From positions 7,045,001 through 7,109,000 of the forward strand of contig NZ_AP026867.1 of the NCBI RefSeq assembly GCF_026000115.1: DNA of 64,000 nucleotides. Reading direction: 5' to 3'. The notes beneath the pieces were generated by a model that was not told where the DNA came from, searched no databases, and was given only the letters and a program-made list of their open reading frames with translations. Shown piece by piece: positions 27,281 through 34,906 of this stretch. The translations under genes and the position numbers were made by a program. This DNA is from Aureispira anguillae. GTDB taxonomy: Bacteria; Bacteroidota; Bacteroidia; Chitinophagales; Saprospiraceae. Numbering within the stretch: position 1 is the first letter of the stretch; each line of letters begins with the position of its first letter.

Positions 27281-27979
27281 TTATTGTTTTAAAGAAGTAA
27301 CAAAATCGTTTAAGCTTTGGTTGTATTTTAATGCTGCGGTTAATTTCTTTTTCTTTTTAAAATCAGCAGCATAAAAACTCATTTTTTCAAAGTCAGATTT
27401 TTGAGCAATTTTTTGAGTTTTTTTATCAAATTTTTTATCCGAACTCTTTTTTTTGCTGATTAATCTGTGAAATTTTCTTTTTGGATCAGGATATTGACTA
27501 CTATCTTTTGTTTCGAACAAGGTTAGTAACCATGCTTCCATCTCTTCGATACAGATAGCATAATAGAGTTGACCAGTATATTGGTTATTAAGCCACTTGT
27601 TAATTTGGTTAATAACAGACGTTCTAAGATTGGTACAATAGTTTGAATCCTTGGCAGGACGAATAACATCATAGTTTTCTAATTCACATTCTGCGGTGTC
27701 TATTTGTATAATAATAGCTCTTTCTTCGTCAATAATATTTTCATCTACCAAAAAGCTTTGCAATCGAGAACGTTCAACACAATCCTTTTGAACCAATGTC
27801 CAAGAACTAAATTCATCCGCAGTCATTTCTTTGTATTCCCCCCCTTGTAGATCTGTCTCATCTAGATCAAATTCAGGGCGAAGAAATTGAATATCATCAT
27901 CGTCGTTTAATATTGTCCATAAAATATTATTAAGAACAGCACAATCTCCTCTTCCTTCTGCTATAATGCCTATACGCAT
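27281..27979 (-). CDS. DUF4276/RloB-like TOPRIM-fold protein, probable effector
   Basis: A 232-residue protein with the acidic pattern of TOPRIM-like DUF4276 proteins: IIAEGRGD with Glu8, IIIQIDTAECE with Asp94 and Glu97, and AICIEEMEAWLLT with Glu145-Glu148. The C-terminus is Lys-rich. Such proteins are found beside SMC/OLD-like ATPases in defence loci; in the related PARIS system the TOPRIM partner (AriB) is a tRNA nuclease released by the ATPase. It starts 4 nt from the stop of the ATPase gene. Nuclease activity is inferred, not shown. Confidence 0.65.
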   Translation of the reverse strand: MRIGIIAEGRGDCAVLNNILWTILNDDDDIQFLRPEFDLDETDLQGGEYKEMTADEFSSWTLVQKDCVERSRLQSFLVDENIIDEERAIIIQIDTAECELENYDVIRPAKDSNYCTNLRTSVINQINKWLNNQYTGQLYYAICIEEMEAWLLTLFETKDSSQYPDPKRKFHRLISKKKSSDKKFDKKTQKIAQKSDFEKMSFYAADFKKKKKLTAALKYNQSLNDFVTSLKQ

Positions 27980-27983
27980 AGTA

Positions 27984-29084
27984 TTAAAAATTTTGAGGAA
28001 TGCCTCCTAGATGGTTACGCATCCAAAGTTCGGAAAGCTTCAATTTTTTACCTCCTATCTCAACAGAAGGTTTTAATTGAATTCTTTTAGCTATAGTATG
28101 TCCTTTTTTATTTCTAGAAACAACAAATAAACGTTGTTCATCGTCATGGAGATTTAGACCATCTAAAATTGCAGGGTTATGTGTAGTTATTAATGCTTGC
28201 TTTTGGTTTTTATTAGCTAAACTGGCTAAATTCTTCATCAAGTGGCGACATAAATTAGGGTTGAGAGCATTTTCTATATTGTCAATAGCAAAGAATTGAG
28301 GTGTTCTTTGGCTAATGAATAAAGCTAAATAAAATAAAATATGTAGAGCACCTTCATTAGCATTTTCTACAGAAAAAATATTGTTTTTTTTCTGCATAAA
28401 CTTGTCACGAAAATAAAGTTTGGAATCTGAGCGCAGTTTTAAGCGTTTACTAGCGAAGTCTCCATCTTTGTCCACCATAATTCCATTATCATCTAACCAT
28501 GAAATAAATTTAGAGTGTTCCAGTAATTGTTGCCATTCAATGGATGTAAATTTTTCTAGTAATAAATCAAGGTTTTCTCCATTCCTTCCTGGTACTTCTA
28601 GGCTTTGTTTATTAAACCCTCTTAGAGGGTTGGTTTGTAATTCGTAGATAATGTAATCGAAAATGGAGTGACTTTGCATATTACTAGCAACGATATTTCC
28701 AACATCTTTTAAATCCATGAATGAAGGGTTATCGAAAATAGAATATTCGTCTACCCAAGTAGTCGTAATATCACTAGAATTAGCAATCAAATTTGTTTGG
28801 ATGAGGTATTGATTTTTCTTAGAAATATTAATTCTAATGTTTTTTTTTGATTTCACTCCCAAAAAAGAATTCATCATCATATCAGGACGAGTAACCCGAA
28901 TGCCTTTCGCCGCTAAATCATCGTTTCTTAATCGATTACTTTTGGCTGCACTAGCCAATGCAACTGCCTCCAAGATATTCGACTTCCCACAGCCATTTTC
29001 ACCAATAAATACATTGACTTTACCCAATTCAATCTCTAAATTATGAATGGATTTGAAATTTTCAATGTGCAATTTAGTTAACAT
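27984..29084 (-). CDS. AAA/ABC-type ATPase (AAA_21, OLD/AriA-like)
   Basis: A 366-residue ATPase. It opens MLTKLHIENFKSIHNLEIELG and carries Walker A GENGCGKS at residues 28-35. The C-terminal part has a Walker B-like segment FFAIDNIENALNP and the switch histidine in ITTHNPAILDG. The usual Asp-Glu of Walker B is Asp-Asn here. A frame extends upstream to 29138 from a TTG, but the ATG at 29082-29084 matches the family start and clears the thiL stop. It is the first gene of a tight three-gene unit with a TOPRIM-like protein, which suggests phage defence as in PARIS or OLD systems. Confidence 0.78.
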   Translation of the reverse strand: MLTKLHIENFKSIHNLEIELGKVNVFIGENGCGKSNILEAVALASAAKSNRLRNDDLAAKGIRVTRPDMMMNSFLGVKSKKNIRINISKKNQYLIQTNLIANSSDITTTWVDEYSIFDNPSFMDLKDVGNIVASNMQSHSIFDYIIYELQTNPLRGFNKQSLEVPGRNGENLDLLLEKFTSIEWQQLLEHSKFISWLDDNGIMVDKDGDFASKRLKLRSDSKLYFRDKFMQKKNNIFSVENANEGALHILFYLALFISQRTPQFFAIDNIENALNPNLCRHLMKNLASLANKNQKQALITTHNPAILDGLNLHDDEQRLFVVSRNKKGHTIAKRIQLKPSVEIGGKKLKLSELWMRNHLGGIPQNF

Positions 29085-29112
29085 AATATTTAGCTTTTTC
29101 CGTTTGACGAAA

Positions 29113-30135
29113 TTAATGATGCCTCCATCCCTGCGCAATTAACTCCTTGATGCTGCCACCACTGGTATGCAAATTAATGCCATCCTCAGGTTTGGTAATT
29201 TCTCCAATAATACGAATATCCATCATGTATTTAATTTTCTCTGCATCTTCTGGTTTGATGGTAAAAAGCAACTCATAATCTTCACCACCATGCAAGGCGC
29301 AAGTAGTTGGTGGTAATTTAAAATCAATTGCCTTGACAGAAGTTTCCTGAGCGATAGGCAGGCTTTTTTCTTCGATATAAGCACCCACATCAGATTGACG
29401 GCAGATGTGCAACAAGTCAGAAGATAGACCATCCGAAATGTCAATCATAGCAGTTGGCAATAGGTTGGCAGTTTGAAAAAACTCATAGATGTCTTTTCTG
29501 GCTTCTGGTTTTAGCAAGCGCCCAACAATATAATCCTTGTTTTCCAAATCGGGTTGCATCTCAGGATTGTCTAAATAGATTTGTTTTTCACGCTCCAATA
29601 ATTGCAAACCTACATAAGCACCCCCTAAAAAGCCCGAAACACAGACCAAGTCACCAACTTGAGCAGTATCTCTATAGACCAATTGGTCTTCGTCTGCCAC
29701 GCCCAGTGCTGTGATACTAATGGTTAATCCTTGTATAGATGAAGTGGTATCGCCACCAATTAAGTCTACACCATAGGCTTCGCAGGCCAAGTGAATTCCT
29801 TTGTAAATTTCATTCACAGACTCTACTGAAAAACGATTGGAAACAGCAATAGAAACTGTAATTTGAGTAGGTCGAGCATTCATGGCGTAAATGTCTGATA
29901 AATTAACGACCACGGCTTTATATCCTAGATGTTTGAGGGGCGTATAAATTAAATCAAAATGAATGTTCTCGACCAACAAGTCCGTAGAAACAACCGTTTT
30001 CTGATTGCCATGATCAATGATGGCAGCATCATCGCCAACTCCTTTTAGGGATGATTTATTTTTTAGTTTGACATCTTTGGTCAAGAATTCTATAAGTCCA
30101 AATTCTCCTAAATCACTAAGTTCTGTTCTCGCCAT
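29113..30135 (-). CDS. thiL: Thiamine-monophosphate kinase
   Basis: ThiL phosphorylates thiamine monophosphate with ATP to the active cofactor thiamine pyrophosphate. Starting at the ATG 30133-30135 the protein has 340 residues and begins MARTELSDLGEFGLIEFL, the family N-terminus; the frame extends further upstream from a TTG but that extension is not conserved in type. Motifs include GVGDDAAII near residue 31, STDLLVENIHFD near 48, NLSDIYAM near 75, and the C-terminal LHGGEDYELLF. It follows the metallo-hydrolase gene after about 50 nt, and the ATPase gene follows 28 nt downstream. Confidence 0.94.
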   Translation of the reverse strand: MARTELSDLGEFGLIEFLTKDVKLKNKSSLKGVGDDAAIIDHGNQKTVVSTDLLVENIHFDLIYTPLKHLGYKAVVVNLSDIYAMNARPTQITVSIAVSNRFSVESVNEIYKGIHLACEAYGVDLIGGDTTSSIQGLTISITALGVADEDQLVYRDTAQVGDLVCVSGFLGGAYVGLQLLEREKQIYLDNPEMQPDLENKDYIVGRLLKPEARKDIYEFFQTANLLPTAMIDISDGLSSDLLHICRQSDVGAYIEEKSLPIAQETSVKAIDFKLPPTTCALHGGEDYELLFTIKPEDAEKIKYMMDIRIIGEITKPEDGINLHTSGGSIKELIAQGWRHH

Positions 30136-30186
30136 TTTTATTATAATATAAAGTAATTTTAATAGTTGGTTATATCCTAACAAGAT

Positions 30187-30846
30187 TTATCTTGCATGGT
30201 TTAGAATGAAAGGATTACTTGCTTTTTCTGCTCCAACGGTTGTCGGATTCCCATGCCCCGAATACACAATTGTAGAATCAGGCAAGGTTAGAAAATGATC
30301 AAATATGCTTTGCATTAAGGTGTTCATATCTCCACCAGGCAAATCTGTTCGCCCAATGCTCCCCTGAAACAATACATCGCCACCAATAATAAAATTATCG
30401 TTGGAGCAATAAAAAGAAACAGAAGCTGGCGAATGCCCAGGAGTGAATAAAACGCTTAGTTCTGTATTTCCAAATTGAATAAGATCTCCTGCTTGAATAA
30501 ATTTATTGGGATCTGGATCTGGTGATTGTTGTACATTGGGAATTCCATACATTTGACAAACAACAGGAACCGATTCTAATACGGGAAGTTCGCCCTCATG
30601 AATTTCTAACGGAAGTTGATAGGTTTCTGCTACATAGCGATTGCCAAATACATGATCTAAATGGCAATGTGTATTGATTAACCGAACAGGGGTAAGTTCA
30701 TGCTCTGTTATAAAGTTACTCAATGTTTTTCGCTCTTCTGCGGTATAACATCCTGGATCTATGATAATACACTCTTTGGTTTCATCATAAATGATATAAG
30801 TGTTTTCTGAAAACGGGCTAAAAGTGAAAAAATGAACTTGTGCCAT
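30187..30846 (-). CDS. MBL-fold metallo-hydrolase (GloB-like)
   Basis: A 219-residue metallo-beta-lactamase-fold hydrolase. Metal ligands are visible in NTHCHLDH (His60, His62, Asp64, His65), FTPGHSPAS near residue 137, GGDVLF near 155, and YSGHGNPT near 200. This is the pattern of small glyoxalase II-like proteins that hydrolyse thioesters or related compounds, but the exact substrate is unknown. It lies first in the thiL transcript; a candidate promoter lies about 120 nt upstream. Confidence 0.85.
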   Translation of the reverse strand: MAQVHFFTFSPFSENTYIIYDETKECIIIDPGCYTAEERKTLSNFITEHELTPVRLINTHCHLDHVFGNRYVAETYQLPLEIHEGELPVLESVPVVCQMYGIPNVQQSPDPDPNKFIQAGDLIQFGNTELSVLFTPGHSPASVSFYCSNDNFIIGGDVLFQGSIGRTDLPGGDMNTLMQSIFDHFLTLPDSTIVYSGHGNPTTVGAEKASNPFILNHAR

Positions 30847-31307
30847 ATTAAAATACTATTTTAAGCTAAAAAACTGGAACTGGTTTTATTTTTGCGGCTA
30901 GACAGACAAACAAGCATAATTCGCAATTTTTTGCAAAAAGCTTAAGCGTATTTTAACCACAGACTGCAAAAATACGTTATTATTAATACAATACATCAAT
31001 CAGTATAGAAAATCATCAAGTTTCTTAAATTCAATAGAATTAGTCAGATTTGATTCTTGCTATAAATATGGTTTTATTTTTAATGAGTGATTGCTTATTA
31101 TTGCTTAATTTTAGTTGCTTTTAAAAAAGGCAGTCAACTTAGAACAAACCCATCTAACTTTACTTACTTAAGATAGAAAAAAGCAAGAAGAGAAGGTAGA
31201 ATACTATTATTATCTTGTAGTCTACCGCTACATACTATTTATTTTGTTGCAATTGTAGCACAAAACGCTATTGCCAACAAAAACAAAACTTATATATTCG
31301 TAGAACT
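30847..31307. other. Divergent intergenic region
   Basis: The 461-bp region separates the minus-strand metallo-hydrolase gene from the plus-strand barrel gene. It holds a minus-strand promoter candidate at 30967-30999 and, on the plus strand, a TATTTTTG element at 30887-30894. No reading frame, repeat or terminator was seen. Confidence 0.5.
30967..30999 (-). promoter_or_regulatory. Candidate promoter of the metallo-hydrolase/thiL unit
   Basis: On the minus strand, a TTG at 30997-30999 precedes TATTTTTG at 30967-30974 with a 22-nt spacer, close to the Bacteroidota promoter pattern. The -33 half is short, so the call is tentative. Confidence 0.4.
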
Positions 31308-34300
31308 ATGATTCATCAAAAAAATAGCACGATCATATTATCTCTGTTTACCCTCTTTTGGGCAATTGGTTTGATGCCTTCGGCAAAGGGGCAAGTTGTT
31401 AGCATGGAGTATGGTCAAAACAGAATTCAATATGAGCAAAAGAAGTGGTTTAGATATGAATCTACGAATTTTTATTTGTCTTATGCTGAAGAAGATGAAC
31501 CACTGGCTCGTTATCTTTTACCTGTTGTTGAGTTGGACTACCTCGAACTTGCTCGAATGTTTGAGCATCAATTAAAAAAACGCATTGAGGTAATTATTTA
31601 CAGTGACTATAGCGATTATTTGCAAAGCAATATCGGAATGCAAAGACATTCCGTTAATCGAGGAGGTATTACTCAATTGGTCACTCCAAAGATTGAGGTT
31701 TATTTTGACGGAAATCATGCCAATCTACGAAAACAGCTTAGAAAAGGTTTGGCAGAAGTATTATTGGGCAAAATTCTGGTTGGAACCAATCTTCAAGAAA
31801 TGGTTCAGAACTCGGTGTTGATGAATCTTCCTCAATGGTTTGTAAAGGGAGCGATTGCTCATGCTACCGAGGATTGGAATACAGAAATGGACGATCGACT
31901 CAGGGATATTTTGTTGAGTGGGAAGTATGAAAACTTTGTAGAATTAGCCAAACATGAGCCTCTATTGGCAGGACAATCACTTTTTCATTTTGTCTCTCAA
32001 GAACACAGCACATCTACGGTATCCAATTTATTGTATTTAACTCGGATTAACAGAAGTGTGGAGAATGGCTTTTTGTATGTTTTTGGCAAGACCTATTACC
32101 AAGTAGTTGGCTCTGATTGGTTTAATTATTATAGTGATCGTTATAATAAGGATAATAAGAAACGCCGTTTTCCTAACAAAGGAGCGCTAGAATTAAAAAT
32201 CCCCAAAACGGCTACGATTAAAAATGTAAAAATAAGCCCCAATTCTAAATACATTGCTTATACCGAACATAATAAAGGCGTTCGAAAGGTAATTGTTTAT
32301 GATTTGGAAACACAAGAGCAAACCGTTTTGTATAAGCATGGAGAATATGACTTGTCGGGGAATTATGAACAGCATTATCCCTTGATTGCATGGGGCAAAA
32401 AAAGCGATAAAGTAATTATCATTCATGAAAAAAGGGACAAAGTAAAAATTAGATACCAAGATATTGATAAAAAAGGAGCCAAAGATAGAGTCTTAGAGGA
32501 TATAGAACGAGTAATTGATTTTGAGGTTTTGAATAGTTCTACCTTAGTGTTTACAGGCTTTCACAATGGCCATTCTGATTTATATTCTTTTAATGGGGGC
32601 AAGCCAAGAGCAATTACCAATGACTTTTGGGATGAGAAAGAATTGGCAATTGTTACCCTAAAAGGGCAAAAGGGAATTGTATTTTCTTCGAATAGAAATT
32701 CTTCGAGTCTAAGGGCAATGCATTTTACCAATCAGTTGCCTCCTAATAATTTTGATTTGTATTTTTATAACCTAACTACCAAGTCGAATGAATTGATTCG
32801 GTTGACCCGCACTCCATTGGCCAATGAATGCTACCCCATAGCAATGGGGAAAGGGGATCATTTTACTTACCTAAGTGACGAAAATGGATTTTATAATCGT
32901 TATGTGGCTGTTGTTGATACTGTTTTATTAAGAGAAGAACGTGTTTTAGTTTTTGAGGATGGCACTCAAATGATTGTTCCTGTAGACACGGTATACAGTC
33001 ATTTACCAGTTGATAGTACTTATATTCAACCCGTTTATATTGAAACAGGGGTTGCCCATGCCAATACAGATTATAGTAGAAATATATTGGAACACGATGG
33101 AAATCTAACAAAAATAGTAGACTTAATTTACAGAAAAGGAGCTTATCATATTTTTGTACGAGATGCCAAACCTCAACGAACAATGGAAACGATGGCAAAA
33201 ACTACCTATCGTAAATTGTTGGAAAAAATTAATGGTTTAACAAAAAGAGAAAAAAGCACGGCTGCAATAAGAACACCCGCTGAGAGCACAACTGTTTTAC
33301 CCAAAAAACTAAACTTAGAAATAGAGGATGCTACTAGTATAAAAGATACGGTGCCTCCTGTTGATACGGGGAAAATTGATATTGATAATTATGAGTTTCA
33401 AAGTGAGTTTGAAGATATTACAGAACCTAGTATAGAAAAGGACGATCCCGATACAGAAGTAACGCCAATTATCTTGGTAGAGGATGGGGATGATATTAAG
33501 GCAAGCCCAGCCAAGAAGAGCCAACCGAAAGCAATTCTTACCGATCCAGAAACTAAAGTTGTTGCTTGGAATCCAACGCATACCAAACGGTACAAAAGCT
33601 TATTTAAAGTAGACCAAATTACCTTCCAAATGGACAATACCCCTATGTATAATGGGATGAATATGTATTTGGGAGGATATTATCAATTTCAGCCTTTAAG
33701 TTTTGCCCTTAAAACGGGATTTGTAGATATTTTTGAAAATTTCTACTTAGAGCTGGGGATAAGAATTCCGTTTGATTTTAATGGAATGGAGTACTTTGTT
33801 AATGTGGAAAACAAAAAAGGATTGATTGATCAAAAATATTCCTTTTATAGACGAGGAAGAATCAATACTTATGTTGTGGTGGACACTACTACGAATGTTG
33901 CTATAGAAGCTAGAGGACGTACCGTTAAGCATTTGTTGCAGACGGAGTTAAAATATCCCTTGACAAAATTTCAGAGTGTGCGAGGTATTTTTAGTTTGCA
34001 GCTAGACAAAGTAGCTATTTTGGCAGAAGAACTTAATAGCTTGCAAGTGCCCGTCTATCATGAAAATAGATTTGGATTTCGTTTGGAATATGTCTTTGAC
34101 AATAGCTTGGAGTTGAGGCATAATGCTAGAAAGGGAACTAAATTTAGAGGCTATTTGGATTTGTACAAGCCTTTTTCAGTGCAGACAGAAGGTCAGTTTA
34201 AGGTTGGTTTTGAAGGTGGTTTAACTGCTGCGTTAGGGTTTGATGCGAGGCACTATTTGACTTTTGATGACAAGACTATTTTTGCTTTTCGTTTGGCTGG

Positions 34301-34844
34301 CGCAAGCTCTTTTGGGCAACAGAAGATTTTATATTCTTTGGGAGGCGTAGAAAACTGGATGTTCCCTACAGCAAGTTCAACGGTTAGTTTGCCCGAAGCA
34401 AGTGATTATGGCTTGCAAACTTTAGCGGCCAATATGAGAGGGTTTAATAATAATGCTCGAAATGGTAGTTCTTATGCCTTGGCAAATGTTGAAATTAGAG
34501 TGCCTATTATTGATTATATCTCCAAAAACCCTCCTAGAAATGCCATGTTGAGAAGTTTGCAACTGGTTGCCTTTTTGGATGTAGGAACAGCTTGGCAGGG
34601 AGCTTCTCCTTTCTCAATTAACAATCCATTAAACACATCTGTAATTGACAACAATAGCCCTGGGCAAATATCGCCTGTTAAAGTAACCGTCAATTATTAT
34701 AGACGCCCAATTTTGGTAGGGTATGGTTTTGGAATAAGAACAGTACTTCTAGGTCACTATTTTCGCTTAGACTATGCTTGGGGAGTAGAAACAGGGCAAG
34801 TCCAAAAACCGATATTATACTTGTCTATAGGGGCAGATTTTTGA
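31308..34844 (+). CDS. Large outer-membrane protein: degenerate peptidase-MA-like domain, TolB-like propeller and C-terminal barrel
   Basis: A 1178-residue exported protein with a signal peptide (about 1-29, ending SAKGQ). Residues 40-230 resemble the peptidase-MA-like domain found with such proteins, but where HExxH is expected the sequence reads GLAEVLLGKI, so the zinc site is lost. A TolB/WD40-type beta-propeller follows (about 285-560, with repeats such as NVKISPNSKYIAYT), then a charged low-complexity linker (about 640-760), then a beta-rich C-terminal domain (about 775-1178) ending in GADF, typical of outer-membrane barrels. The role is unknown; it may bind or process surface proteins. 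Confidence 0.65.
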   Translation: MIHQKNSTIILSLFTLFWAIGLMPSAKGQVVSMEYGQNRIQYEQKKWFRYESTNFYLSYAEEDEPLARYLLPVVELDYLELARMFEHQLKKRIEVIIYSDYSDYLQSNIGMQRHSVNRGGITQLVTPKIEVYFDGNHANLRKQLRKGLAEVLLGKILVGTNLQEMVQNSVLMNLPQWFVKGAIAHATEDWNTEMDDRLRDILLSGKYENFVELAKHEPLLAGQSLFHFVSQEHSTSTVSNLLYLTRINRSVENGFLYVFGKTYYQVVGSDWFNYYSDRYNKDNKKRRFPNKGALELKIPKTATIKNVKISPNSKYIAYTEHNKGVRKVIVYDLETQEQTVLYKHGEYDLSGNYEQHYPLIAWGKKSDKVIIIHEKRDKVKIRYQDIDKKGAKDRVLEDIERVIDFEVLNSSTLVFTGFHNGHSDLYSFNGGKPRAITNDFWDEKELAIVTLKGQKGIVFSSNRNSSSLRAMHFTNQLPPNNFDLYFYNLTTKSNELIRLTRTPLANECYPIAMGKGDHFTYLSDENGFYNRYVAVVDTVLLREERVLVFEDGTQMIVPVDTVYSHLPVDSTYIQPVYIETGVAHANTDYSRNILEHDGNLTKIVDLIYRKGAYHIFVRDAKPQRTMETMAKTTYRKLLEKINGLTKREKSTAAIRTPAESTTVLPKKLNLEIEDATSIKDTVPPVDTGKIDIDNYEFQSEFEDITEPSIEKDDPDTEVTPIILVEDGDDIKASPAKKSQPKAILTDPETKVVAWNPTHTKRYKSLFKVDQITFQMDNTPMYNGMNMYLGGYYQFQPLSFALKTGFVDIFENFYLELGIRIPFDFNGMEYFVNVENKKGLIDQKYSFYRRGRINTYVVVDTTTNVAIEARGRTVKHLLQTELKYPLTKFQSVRGIFSLQLDKVAILAEELNSLQVPVYHENRFGFRLEYVFDNSLELRHNARKGTKFRGYLDLYKPFSVQTEGQFKVGFEGGLTAALGFDARHYLTFDDKTIFAFRLAGASSFGQQKILYSLGGVENWMFPTASSTVSLPEASDYGLQTLAANMRGFNNNARNGSSYALANVEIRVPIIDYISKNPPRNAMLRSLQLVAFLDVGTAWQGASPFSINNPLNTSVIDNNSPGQISPVKVTVNYYRRPILVGYGFGIRTVLLGHYFRLDYAWGVETGQVQKPILYLSIGADF

Positions 34845-34855
34845 TGCTCTTAGGT

Positions 34856-34906
34856 CTAATTTACCAGTTTAATGCTTCTTACTTAGGCTGGTAAATTAGC
34901 TTTTTT
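34856..34906 (+). terminator. Terminator of the barrel gene, embedded in the end of the CHAT gene
   Basis: A perfect 12-bp stem (ctaatttaccag/ctggtaaattag) with a 20-nt loop is followed by a T run on the plus strand. The stop codon of the convergent CHAT gene (34879-34881) falls in the loop, and the right arm and T run encode its last residues. Confidence 0.75.
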
